Assembly (NCBI RefSeq): GCF_017916325.1
Contig: NC_090140.1
Location: forward strand, 69,501-133,500
From: Leishmania martiniquensis
Taxonomy: Eukaryota; Euglenozoa; Kinetoplastea; Trypanosomatida; Trypanosomatidae
Direction of reading: 5' to 3'
Length of the DNA: 64,000 nt
Position numbers and translations under genes: made by a program
In this document: piece after piece, positions 20,439-30,028 of the stretch
Layout of the letters: every line of letters begins with the position of its first letter
Numbering within the stretch: position 1 is the first letter of the stretch
The notes under the pieces: model-generated
The model's input: the letters and a program-made list of their open reading frames with translations, nothing else
Databases searched by the model: none
Told to the model about the DNA's origin: nothing

Positions 20439-21395
20439 ATGGCGGAGGCAGAGGGCGAAGAAGATGTGCGGCTAATGAGCCGCGAGGAGCGCATCGCAAG
20501 CTACCGTGAGCTCGTTGAGGGGCTCGACGACATCCTTGCCTCACATGACGCCAACGGCGACAACGACGGCGAAGATGCAGAACAGATCGCGGCGCTAGTG
20601 GAGGAGGTGGAGGCGCAGCTGCGCACCCTAGCGCAACTGCTCAACGAGGAGGAAACGATTCAGGTCACGGCAGGGCTCATCAAGAGAGTGGAGAAGTCCT
20701 CTGAAACGGGAGAGGTGCTGACCACCATTGTCTACCCCTCACCAAGCACGTCCTCGACAGCCGCGTCCTCGACGCTGCGACCGGCGCCGTACGAAGTGCT
20801 CTTCGATGAGCGCGATTGGTACCCGTGTGTGATCGCCGGGATCGTGCCGCCAGCCAAAGATGTTGACCGAGTACAGTACAAGGCTTGGATATTGGGCCAC
20901 AACGTGGAAGAGGTCGTGTACAGCGAGGCGCTGCGGCCTTGGCAGCCAAACGCGTCCACCAGTGCCATCCAAGGCGGAATGAGCTGTCACGTTATTGACC
21001 CCCAGACCGGGCGCTATGTGGAGGGCGTCGTAGATAGGCTGACGCTGGAGGAGACGGTACTCGTGAAAGTGCCCGCAGCAGCCTCCACCTCCACTACGAC
21101 ATCTGCTTCAGCTTCGACGGCAACGACCACCATCGTGACAGTACCGCTATCTCACGTGCGCGTCGGCAAGTTCTACGCCCAGCTGCGCCACCGCCCCAAG
21201 ACAGCGGAGGAGCGGGCGGCGCGCCGCGCGGAGCAGGCGCGGCTGAAGCGCGAACGGGCGGCGCAGCAGCGGCAACTGGCCACAGAGAAGGTCGCAAAGG
21301 ATGCGGATGACTGGCAGTCCCTCATAAGCGACATGATGGGCATAAACAGTGGTGGCGCCGGTGATAAGAAGCACAAGCGGCGGCGCGTTCAATGA
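20439..21395 (+). CDS. Tudor-domain protein, SPF30/SMNDC1-like splicing factor candidate
   Basis: A protein of 318 residues. The N-terminal 70 residues form a helical region (RIASYRELVEGLDDILASHD, later EEVEAQLRTLAQLL) that resembles the N terminus of human SPF30 in spacing and residues. A Tudor-like segment follows at about residues 105-170 (YEVLFDERDWYPCVIAGIV ... ALRPW), and a second beta-rich segment at about 180-245 is interrupted by a Ser/Thr-rich insert. The C-terminal third is basic and helical (ERAARRAEQARLKRERAAQQ) and ends in a Lys/Arg-rich nuclear-signal-like KKHKRRRVQ. SPF30 binds symmetrically dimethylated arginines on Sm proteins during spliceosome assembly; the match is an inference from layout and the N-terminal helix. 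Another Tudor protein, such as an SGF29 relative, remains possible. Confidence 0.78.
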   Translation: MAEAEGEEDVRLMSREERIASYRELVEGLDDILASHDANGDNDGEDAEQIAALVEEVEAQLRTLAQLLNEEETIQVTAGLIKRVEKSSETGEVLTTIVYPSPSTSSTAASSTLRPAPYEVLFDERDWYPCVIAGIVPPAKDVDRVQYKAWILGHNVEEVVYSEALRPWQPNASTSAIQGGMSCHVIDPQTGRYVEGVVDRLTLEETVLVKVPAAASTSTTTSASASTATTTIVTVPLSHVRVGKFYAQLRHRPKTAEERAARRAEQARLKRERAAQQRQLATEKVAKDADDWQSLISDMMGINSGGAGDKKHKRRRVQ

Positions 21396-21982
21396 TGATG
21401 GCACATGAGGCACGCCCACACGCCAATGGCTGTATGCGCAGTCGCGCTTTCACTCGGTGGGTGGGGCCATGAGGAAGGGGGAGGGTGACGGTGGCTGCGT
21501 CGTTTCCTCTCTCTCCCTCTCGCACTCCTTTAATGCACAGGCACATGCACGCGTCTATATATATAGAGATGTGTGTATGTGCATGTGTATCAAGGGAGGT
21601 CTTTCACCACAAAGTTTTACTGAGTGACTGGACACCTCCGCACGTCCCACCAGCGTCGAGTAAATATACGTGGCAGTCGTTGCACTGTGCCCCAGCCACA
21701 GACGCTAAAGGTCCTCTTTAACGAGTATACACCCCCCCCTGTGCACCTCTAAAGGAGTTCGCATGAAGGCGTGTCTGCACGAGAAGAAAAAGGCGTTCGC
21801 CCCGCCCCCCCCCTCCACACACACTTTCACACACACCATCGCGTAGTGAATCGCTCGCTCAGCTCTTTCCGTTGCTCCTCTCTCGTTCGACTCTCCTCAC
21901 TCCCGCTTCTCACCCCCCTCCTCCTCCTTGGGCCGCCTCCCTCAGCCGACATTCACACGCACACATACACACACACACAATC
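21396..21982 (+). other. intergenic region
   Basis: No gene seen. It contains a short palindromic TA run near 21557-21568, CT-rich DNA at 21870-21940 and a (CA)n run at 21955-21980 ending two bases before the next ATG. Confidence 0.6.
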
Positions 21983-22657
21983 ATGGGCATCAAGGACATG
22001 TACCTGCTCGCCTACAACGCAGGCATGTGCATGGGCTGGGGCACGATCCTCGTGAAGGTTATAAAGCGCCTAGCGGAGGGTGGAAGTGTCGCCTCTGTCT
22101 ACCCTGAGATTGCGCAGCTGCTGTGCGTTGCGCAGACCGGCGCCATTGCCGAGATCCTGCACGCCGCCTTCGGCCTGGTACGGAGCCCGGTCGGGACGAC
22201 CTTCCTGCAAGTCCTGTCGCGCCTCATTGTGCTGTACGGCGCCGTGCGCATCGGTGGCACGGAGGCAACAGGGAACATCATTTTTGTGCAGATGCTGGTC
22301 TCATGGTGCCTAAGCGAGGTCATCCGCTACTCCTTTTACACCACGAGCCTCGTCAGCGTCCGTTCTGCATGGCTGACCTGGCTGCGCTACTCTGCGTTCA
22401 TGGTGCTCTATCCCGTCGGCATCACGGGCGAGATTGGCTGCCTGTACAAGGCGCTTCCGTACATCAAGGAACACAAGCCCTGGACGGTGGAGCTGCCAAA
22501 CACGCTGAACTTCACCTTCTCGTGGCACAATGGTGTGTGGTTCATCCTCCTCGGCGTCTACCCGTACGGCAGCTACGTCATGTACTCGTACATGCTCTCC
22601 CAGCGCCGGAAGATATTCGCCAAGGCCGCGTCTGAGGGTGCAAAGAAGTCAGCGTGA
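21983..22657 (+). CDS. 3-hydroxyacyl-CoA dehydratase (PTPLA/HACD/Phs1 family)
   Basis: A protein of 224 residues, the normal family size. It has about six hydrophobic segments and the family's conserved blocks: YLLAYNAGMCMGW at the N terminus, AEILHAAFGLVRS, the QVLSRL block, SEVIRYSFY, and LRYSAFMVLYPVGITGE. The catalytic pair is Y143 and E150, seven residues apart as in yeast Phs1 (Y149/E156). The enzyme removes water from 3-hydroxyacyl-CoA in the endoplasmic reticulum, the third step of very-long-chain fatty acid elongation. Kinetoplastids make much of their fatty acid through elongases, so this fits. The C-terminal tail is lysine-rich (KKSA), compatible with ER retention. Older annotations call this family 'protein tyrosine phosphatase-like'; it is not a phosphatase. 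Confidence 0.95.
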   Translation: MGIKDMYLLAYNAGMCMGWGTILVKVIKRLAEGGSVASVYPEIAQLLCVAQTGAIAEILHAAFGLVRSPVGTTFLQVLSRLIVLYGAVRIGGTEATGNIIFVQMLVSWCLSEVIRYSFYTTSLVSVRSAWLTWLRYSAFMVLYPVGITGEIGCLYKALPYIKEHKPWTVELPNTLNFTFSWHNGVWFILLGVYPYGSYVMYSYMLSQRRKIFAKAASEGAKKSA

Positions 22658-25649
22658 GGGCCGCGCCCTGCCGTGCCAGTGCGTGTAGAGACACGCTAAT
22701 GAGAGAGGCGTGAGTCGAGCTGCGCGCCACACAGCTGCCTTTGTATGTCTGTGTGTGCGTACCTCCACGCACACACACACATAAATATATATATATATAT
22801 ATCGACCAACATAGCGAAAAAAGGACTGGGCAGGTGATGGTTTACCGACGAGATCGTCGGCTCCCCCCCCCCACCTCCTTTCCAGAAACCTTTGCCTCGA
22901 CCTCCTCTCTCCCTCACTATGCTGTAACGTCAGAGGAACGACATGTCGCAGTCAGTGGAAGAGAGGAGAAGCGACTCGAGTCTTCACACCACAGGAATGG
23001 CGTGTAGGTTAGGAGGAAGACGAGGCGCGTGCTCCGGATCTGTGCCGCAACAGCACAGCAGAGAGCGAGAGAGAGAGAGGCGGGGGTCGGGGAGGAGAGC
23101 CTGGAACGAGACAAGTAGCGGGTACCTCCCACTCTTCCCGCCCTTCCCCCCCCGACCTCTCCTCACCATCTCTGCCATCCCTTGCTCTCTCCCTCTCTAG
23201 CGTGTTACTGCCGTGGTCTCGCTCAGGGAAGGGAAAAGACAGCACAAGAAGAAGGGATAGAGAGGCAGGCAGACAGCCCGTCTGTGACTCTATGCCGGTC
23301 CTGCTTCGCCCCCATTCGTCTCTGTCTCTGTCTGTCTCTCTCTTTATCGCCGTTTTTTTGTTAATGCTCTTGACTGCCTTTCAGTCGTGTGGTCAGCGCT
23401 GCTCCGCCTTCACGAAAGTGCGAAGCACGCCCTCCCCCCTTCCCCCTTGTGCGTTTTTTTGCCCTATTTTCCCCTCCCATCGCCGCCCTTCTCGCCGTTG
23501 GCGCGCTCCCCTCCCCCTCCTTCCCTCCTCTTGTTGGAGTGATGGCATCTGCCCGCCTTGGATGGGGGTTGGCGTAACGTGAGCGAGCGCTGTGGGACAC
23601 ACGCACACACACGGTCTTTCTTTGTCTGAACGCGTGTGTGTGCGTGTGTGCGTATACTTATGTGTCTCTGTAAAACGTGCGTGTGTGTCTGTGTGCATCT
23701 GTGTGTAAAACGTTTGCGCGCGCGCACCCTCTCATCTCTGTCCCCATCGCATCACCGTGTCCTCTTCCACCTCCCCCCTCCCTCCCTCTTTCCCCCGTCT
23801 CGCTCTCGCTCTCGCTCTCTCTCTGGCGCTCTCGCAGATGGCACGCCCCTCCCCCTCCCTCCCCCCTCATTGGCCTACTTAAACCTCTCAAAGTGAACTG
23901 AAAAAAAAGAAAAAAGTTGCCGCAGCACAGCGGCAACGCAAAGCGCAGAGAGCCGAGTGTCCCTCGAGGGCTCCTACGAAGTCGTCCTCCGTTGTTCGCC
24001 GCGTGATGGCTAACGCTGTTGGTGTCGCTCTGTCTGTGTCAGGCGGGCTACGACGACGCGGGCGGGAGAGGGAGGGAAGGCGCAATGGCAGTGCGAAAGA
24101 GCCCTTCGCCCCTCTTTCGACCCCCGTTTTTTTTTTTGGTGTAGAAAAAGCGCTAGGAGCAACAGCAGCGGGTGCCACTCTCAATGGTCCTTCCTGCTCA
24201 TCACCTCTCTTCCTTCTTCACGGGCACTTCTCTTCGATGTGTATCACCTCACACACACACACGCAGGCACTTATAGGCGTGCCTTTCACCCTTCACCCCC
24301 CCTGATGTCATCGTGCTGCTGCGTGCTGCTCTCCTCCCATCCTCCCTCCGCCTTTTATTAGACGAATAGTCGCGCATATATGTTTGGTGGTCGCCACTTG
24401 GCTTAGGTTGCTTCTGCCCATTGTGCTGCTCAGTCTCCCGTCGCTTTTGGGTTGCTGTGGCGGCGGCGGCGGCGTCTTCGCAGCTTCTATGTTCGCCGGC
24501 AGCCATTTGCCGCGCCTTGTGTGCGGCGTTCTCGAAGCACCGCTCCCTCCCTCCCTCTCTTTCACGTACGGAATCAGGTCCAACGCGTGCCCGTGCACCA
24601 TCCTGCGTGCACGTGTACCCTTCCCTTCCCTGTATCGGTGCCGTTCGTCGAACCGCGTGTACATCCTTTCATGTCTGCATAGGCGTGTGCGTGCCTGTCT
24701 GTCTCTCACTCTCTCTGTCTCTCTGTGCCTGCGTGTGAGTGTGTGTGTGTGTGCCTCTATGCCTGTCTGCCCGCGCATTCGCCGAGGTAAAGGGTCGATG
24801 TTCTCCGATGATGCCAATGTTTTCTCTTCCTGTGTTGCGCGCATCACGGCCTCTTCTCTTTTAGCCTCCTCCCCCTGACGCCATCCCTCTCGGTTCTTCT
24901 GCTCACTGCCTCCGCCTGCGGCTGCACAGAGTCGTCAAGAGCTCCTGTCACAGATGTATGTGTGCCTTAGCACGTGTGCTCACATATCATATCGCTCTTG
25001 TGATGTCGTTTCTGGCGTAGCTCGTACCGCTCCGCATGGTGAAGTGTGGTGCCCACGCCAAGCACGATGAAATGGAAGCGGCAGGGGAGGAGCGGTGCAT
25101 CGAAGGCCACGCGATCCACTGAACCTTTACGGGGCAGCGAAGGGAGGGCACCTTGTAAGCAGAGGGAGAGGAGGGGGGAGGAAGGAATCGAAGTTGTGTG
25201 CGCACCTGATCCACCTACCTGCTTTCGTAGCACCCGCACAGCCATCTGGTTGAACTCTTCCAGATAGCAATGGTGACGTTGAGAGCCCAGCGGCGCACGT
25301 GCGTGCTGGCGTGAAGTGCCCTTGGGGGGAGGCTCATCGCTCTCCCTTCTCTTTCCTATTTCTCCCACATGCCTCAAGCACAGATGCGTCTCGACCACGC
25401 ATGGCGCCGGCGACACAGGAGATAAGAAACAATGTATTGCCTCCGATGCACTCCCTTCACCACCTCCCCCCTCACCATCCCTGACCGCTGACGCGCCTTG
25501 CACTGCTGTTACTGCCCGTCACTCACAGGTGTGTTTTTGTGCGGGTGTCTTTGGAAGGGAGGGTGAGCACATACGCGCGAAAAAAATCGGTCGCATCAGC
25601 GTAGCGAAGTGCTGCTCCATCGTCACCTTCCCCTTTCTTCCTTTGGTCG
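22658..25649 (+). other. 3-kb gene-free interval
   Basis: I see no supported gene. It contains a compound (CA)n-(TA)n tract at 22768-22802, GA-rich DNA at 23060-23095, many pyrimidine tracts (23130-23200, 23430-23530, 23765-23830), long (GT)n runs at 23585-23705, a poly-T run at 24126-24138, and CT/GT repeats at 24690-24760. The last 600 bases are less repetitive but no frame reads like a protein. It probably holds the dehydratase 3'UTR and the ARPC5 leader. Confidence 0.55.
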
Positions 25650-26174
25650 ATGGAGTCGGCGAGTGCCTCGTCTGCTCCGAAATCGAGCCTCTGCGCTGAG
25701 CTCGACGCGCTTGAATCAACGTCGCTGCGGCACCTGTCCATCGACGATGCACTTTGTGTGCTAGACCGGCTCAGCGAGGCAGACGCGGAGCTTCATCGTT
25801 GCGCAGGTGTGGTGACCCCCATCGCAGACAGCGGTGAGAGCGCGGTCCCCTGCAGGGCAACAGGAGGCGCTGTACCCTCTGCTGAGGCTTCTTCCGTAGA
25901 GACGCTAAAGCAGCTGCGCTTCACCTTTGCCGCGCAGCTGACCGTCACCCAGCAAGACGTACTGATGCGAGTCTTGTACGCATGTATGGCCTCTTGTGCC
26001 TCTGGCAGCGCATTACCAAGATGTGAAGCTACTTGCGGGGCTTCGACGGGTACGCATGAGGCTCATGAGCCTCTCTCGCCAGCGGCAGTGCGCCGGCTGT
26101 ACGAGTGGCACGCGGCCCTGCACGCAGCGGCTGGCGACGGCGCTGTGGTGCGTGCCTTGATGAGTCGATCTTGA
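25650..26174 (+). CDS. ARPC5: Arp2/3 complex subunit 5 (ARPC5, p16-Arc), divergent
   Basis: A protein of 174 residues; the family is usually about 150. The C-terminal half aligns with the ARPC5 pattern: a helix with DVLMRVLYACM (human VDLLMKYIYKGF), then RRLYEWHAALHAAAGDGAVV (human VLLQWHEKALAAGGVGSIV) and RALMSRS at the end. The middle shows VETLKQLRFTFAAQ where the family has a helix repeat. The N-terminal 30 residues are acidic and Ser-rich as in other ARPC5. ARPC5 is the small helical subunit that anchors ARPC1 to ARPC4 in the actin-branching Arp2/3 complex. Identity rests on the C-terminal pattern and size. An insertion of about 20 Cys/Gly-rich residues sits before the final helix. Confidence 0.8.
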   Translation: MESASASSAPKSSLCAELDALESTSLRHLSIDDALCVLDRLSEADAELHRCAGVVTPIADSGESAVPCRATGGAVPSAEASSVETLKQLRFTFAAQLTVTQQDVLMRVLYACMASCASGSALPRCEATCGASTGTHEAHEPLSPAAVRRLYEWHAALHAAAGDGAVVRALMSRS

Positions 26175-27645
26175 GGAATCGCGGACCGAATAAGCGGGTC
26201 TGTCTGGGCTGCGTCGGTTTTTTTTTGGCAGTCGTAAAAAGATTTTCACCACCATCAGGTGTGCGGATATGACTCGCCCAAAACTGCGAAATATGAAACC
26301 ACAAAAAAGACGCATAGGGAGCGCATGCGGCGGTCAGCAGACAGCTCAGTGGCGGTGTGTATGAGGTGAATCTCTTCGAATCGCGCGCAGATGGCGACGA
26401 GATTACTTCGCCCCGCCCCCCTCTCTCTCTCACACACACACACCTCATGCATCACCTCCTCTGCTCCATCCCCCTCCCCTCTTTTATCGCTCGCTCGCTC
26501 TCTTCTGCATCCCTTTCGCTACGGCTGGCGCTTTCCTCTTGAACTTCTCCCGACACAGGGAAGGCTCTCCTCTCGGTGATTCACCGCCACACACACTCAC
26601 AACGCCGCGGAATCAGTGGAGTGGGGGGGCAGAGAAACAAATCGCTCCACATGGCTGCGCACACCCACTCGATTCAGCATACACTAGCGGCGGCATCTCT
26701 TCTTCCTTCTTCAGAGCTGATAGAGGGGAGTGCCGCAGCTTTTAGTACTCAGGGGCACTGCGCCCCCTCCCACCGGCGCCGACACTTTCGACGGTGATGG
26801 GGGCGGGGTGGGGAAAGTCAGGCAGGTCCACCCTTCACACCATAGGCAGCGCCGAGCCGCCCCCCTCCCTGGTGGCAGCAGAGCTGAGCACCCGCCATGT
26901 GGGGGACACCAAGGCACTGCATTGCTGCCCATGCCGCCAGCCAGGCACAGGATGACGCTGCGTCGGAGTCGCCCGCGACCGTGCACACGTCCGCGCCATC
27001 TGCGTGGTGCGCGCCCCATCCAGCCCTTGCGGCCCACTGGTGTGGGGGCGGCCCGGGTCGCCACGACGGATGCACCGCACGGCAGCCGGCAAAACAGGCG
27101 CGGCAGCGAGGCGACCTGTGAGGCGGAGGCTGTGCTCCGGTGACTGAATCGCTGCGTTACGGCGAAGCAGTCTCTCCGCAGCTGTTCCGCGTCAGGGTGC
27201 AGTGCATGGGCTTCTGCGTCGGGAGTGGAGGACAGAGTACGGGGGTGCCACTGTCTAGTTGCGATGGGGCGTCGCCTACCTCTCATGTCTGTGTGTATGT
27301 GTGTGTGTGTGTGCCTACCGAAAAAAGTGAAGGTTGGCCCGCTGACGAATGCTGCATGAGGGAAGAATGGTGGAGTGGGCTCGTCCGTGTACTCTGCGCT
27401 CATGCCATCGTCAGCTGCGCATTTCTGTCTCATCCCCGACCCCTCCTCGCTTCGTTTCTGTCTCAGTGTCATGCTAGCTCCCCCACACACCCACAGTCAC
27501 ACCCGTTTCTGCCCTCTCCCTCCCTCTACTCTCTGCGCTGTGTGCCCATTCCGCGCCAGCTGCGTGGACCTATCGCATTCGGCCCTTTCTCTCGTATTCG
27601 CCGCCTCCGCTCTCCCCTCCATCGCCTCCTTCGCCAAAGGAGGAG
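26175..27645 (+). other. intergenic region with a possible old retroposon remnant
   Basis: No gene supported. The part from 26400 to 26560 is pyrimidine-rich with a (CA) run. From about 26690 to 27260 the DNA is G+C-rich and not simple-sequence, unlike the surrounding UTR-type DNA; see the separate entry. A (GT)n run follows at 27291-27315 and CT-rich sequence at 27500-27630 precedes the carrier gene. Confidence 0.5.
26690..27260 (-). repeat. candidate SIDER-like degenerate retroposon, weak
   Basis: A block of about 570 bp differs in composition from its neighbours: G+C-rich, mixed sequence, no long pyrimidine runs. Its size fits the short degenerate retroposons (SIDERs) common in Leishmania intergenic DNA. 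On the minus strand it contains an AGTACTAAA motif after a GTGCCCCTG stretch, loosely like the signature region shared by kinetoplastid ingi-related elements as I remember it. A minus-strand open frame crosses it but does not read like a conserved protein. Orientation and limits are guesses. Confidence 0.25.
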
Positions 27646-29130
27646 ATGCGCCCGCCCAGCGCGCAGGCAAGCGCTTGCGTATACGCACAGTCGGACCACG
27701 CCAAGCGTGTGCCGCCCATCCCGGCCCGCTTTTCGGTGCACAACCGCAGCTTTGCCCAGCACGGCAGCGAGGTTGACGCATACAGTAACCGCGCTGATGA
27801 CCTTGGCGCCGGTGGCGGCTCCACGACGGCAGCGGAGATGGTGAATGTAGTAGCGTCGGCGGCCCTCTTACTTCCTGGCGCCGGCGGTGGAGTGGCAGCT
27901 GGTCCGAGTGTCTCGCCCGTTGCGAGTGCGCGCGAGCGACTGTGTTTCCGGCATTTTCTATGCGTATCGGCCGCGACGGCGCTCATGGGGGTCCTCCTCG
28001 TCGCCTGTGTATGGAGGTCTACCGCCGCACACAACATCGATGCCGCCACCGGCAAAGTGCGCCCGCACTCCTTCCAGTACTTCGCGTATTGCTTTCTCGG
28101 CGGCAGCGTTGTGGGGCTGGTGCACCTCGTCATGGCCCCGATCGACATCCTCAAGTGCCGTGTGCAGGTGGGCGAATATCGCAGCTTTCAGGAAGGCTTC
28201 CTGCATCTGTTTCGCGTGGAGGCGAGCGGCTCCGCCTACCGTGTGATACCGCTGCTCTTCCGCGGGTGGCTGCCGATGCTGTGGGGGTACTGCCTTCAGG
28301 GCTCCCTCAAGTTTTCTCTCTACGAGATTCTCAAGTACGCGCTGCTGACCACCCCTGCAGAGGCAGAAGCGAGGGCGAAGGAGGCGGCGGCGGTGGCGGC
28401 CAGTGTGCCCGTGTCGTCGCCGACCGCGCACGCGTCCGGTGTCTATCAGTTCTTCGCCTTTCTCTTCTCGAGCTGCTTGGCAGAGACAGTCGCAGATCTC
28501 GCGCTGGCGCCGTGGGAAGCGGTGAAGATCCGCATGCAGACGTTGGCGTCCTTTCCGGTGCACCTCCGCGTTGCCCTGCCACGCATGTGGGAGACGGAGG
28601 GGCTGCACGGCTTCTATAAGGGGCTCGTCCCGCTCTGGTGCAGACAGGTGCCGTACACGATGATGAAGTTTTCGTCGTTCGAGTGCATCGTCGGTGGATT
28701 GCCGGGCCTCTTCACGCGCCTGGGCCTCATGGACGCCGCAGCGCCGAGCGTTGTGGACAAGCTCGTGGTGAGCATGCTCGCTGGCGTGCTGGCGGGGCTG
28801 CTCTGCGGCGTCGTGTCTCACCCAGCGGACACGGTGCTCTCCAAGATGAACCAAAGGCCATCCGCATTCCCATCGAGCGCCGCCCCACTTTTGGCGAGCA
28901 TCGTCTCGGACGTGTCGTGCGCCGGCATGAGCCATGGCAAAGCCAGTCTCATGCCGGGCGGCGCGGCGCACAGTCTTCTCGACGTAGTGCATGAGGTTGG
29001 GTGGCACGGGATGTGGAAAGGCTTGACGCCCCGCCTGCTCATGGTAATATCACTGACGGCGCTGCAGTGGGTGACGTATGACGGCTTCAAGGTGTGGGCG
29101 GGGCTGCCGACCACCGGAGATGCCAAGTAG
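27646..29130 (+). CDS. mitochondrial phosphate carrier (SLC25A3-like)
   Basis: A protein of 494 residues with three mitochondrial-carrier repeats. The signatures are PIDILK at 165-170, PWEAVK at 289-294 and HPADTVLSK with P393. Phosphate-carrier diagnostics are visible: the first repeat continues KCRVQVGEYRSFQEGF, the second has ADLALAPWEAVKIRMQT and FYKGLVPLWCRQVPYTMMKF, and the third has VVSHPADTVLSKMNQ. The protein imports inorganic phosphate with protons across the inner membrane for ATP synthesis. It is longer than the usual 310-360 residues because of a 140-residue N-terminal extension and Ala/Ser-rich loops. The extension may be a targeting region. A later in-frame ATG at 27838 would give 430 residues and cannot be excluded. 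Family assignment is firm; the exact start is less so. Confidence 0.93.
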   Translation: MRPPSAQASACVYAQSDHAKRVPPIPARFSVHNRSFAQHGSEVDAYSNRADDLGAGGGSTTAAEMVNVVASAALLLPGAGGGVAAGPSVSPVASARERLCFRHFLCVSAATALMGVLLVACVWRSTAAHNIDAATGKVRPHSFQYFAYCFLGGSVVGLVHLVMAPIDILKCRVQVGEYRSFQEGFLHLFRVEASGSAYRVIPLLFRGWLPMLWGYCLQGSLKFSLYEILKYALLTTPAEAEARAKEAAAVAASVPVSSPTAHASGVYQFFAFLFSSCLAETVADLALAPWEAVKIRMQTLASFPVHLRVALPRMWETEGLHGFYKGLVPLWCRQVPYTMMKFSSFECIVGGLPGLFTRLGLMDAAAPSVVDKLVVSMLAGVLAGLLCGVVSHPADTVLSKMNQRPSAFPSSAAPLLASIVSDVSCAGMSHGKASLMPGGAAHSLLDVVHEVGWHGMWKGLTPRLLMVISLTALQWVTYDGFKVWAGLPTTGDAK

Positions 29131-30028
29131 TGCGGCCAATGCAGAGGCACGGGACTTGGCGAAGAAAGCGCCACAAGTAAAGCATCGGAAGGTAGCCGAA
29201 CGTGACCAAAGGCAATCTGTGCGCAGACACACCGATCGCATTTATGTCTCCGTACGTAAGCACATGCAAGCGCCATCGTTGCTGCGGTTGCTAGGCAGCC
29301 CTTTGCGTTGAACCGAGTAGAGAACGGGCGATCAGAACCTCCCACATAAATTTAGTGTGTGAGCTTCTGTGCATCTCTCTCTCTCTGTGTGTGTGTGCAG
29401 TGCAGTGTAGACAGTCGCTGAGAGGGAGAGGATGGGGCATGGTGCGAGAAAAGCACTGCCGCCCGCCTCCGCCTCTCTTGCTGTTGCTCTCCATGCTCTT
29501 CGCGGTAGACATCAGGCGAAGCACCGCGAGAGGGCGCGCGTCGCTGGCAGCTCTATACGCCCTTGAGTGGATCTTATCGAAAGGAAACGTGCACCGACAT
29601 ATGTAGCAACCCCTCTATCCTTCACCCCTTTGGTGGATGACGCAGCACCACAGAAAGGGTGCCGGAAAGCGAAGCTTTAGGGGGAGGCACCTGTGCCCCT
29701 TGTTATCGACGCGATCTGCAACGCGTCACTACTGCGGACTCTCCAAAGCTCTGCTGACAGCCGTGCGCCGTTCCCCACGCCCCGGATCCCGTGACACATC
29801 TGCTCGCCCCCATCTCCTTTTTCCGTTGTCTTCCCACCACCGGCACGACGTGAGGAAGGCTTTTCCTCTCGGTGATCCGGTGCTCACTCACCCGCACAAT
29901 TCACACACACACAGAGAGAGAGACAGAGGAGGGAGGGAGGGCATGCCGACAACCCCCCTGAAGGAGTACGCGAGCGAGAAAGCTGCCACCCCATTCCCAG
30001 AGACATCACCCACCCCCATATCGCCCAC
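29131..30028 (+). other. intergenic region
   Basis: No gene seen. It has a short CT/GT repeat near 29373-29397, mixed sequence, a pyrimidine-rich part at 29810-29880 and a (CA)-(GA) stretch at 29895-29940 shortly before the next start. Confidence 0.55.

Noticed and set aside
27958..29007. A 349-codon minus-strand frame opposite the phosphate carrier
   Set aside because: A shadow of the G+C-rich carrier gene, whose plus frame has all carrier signatures.
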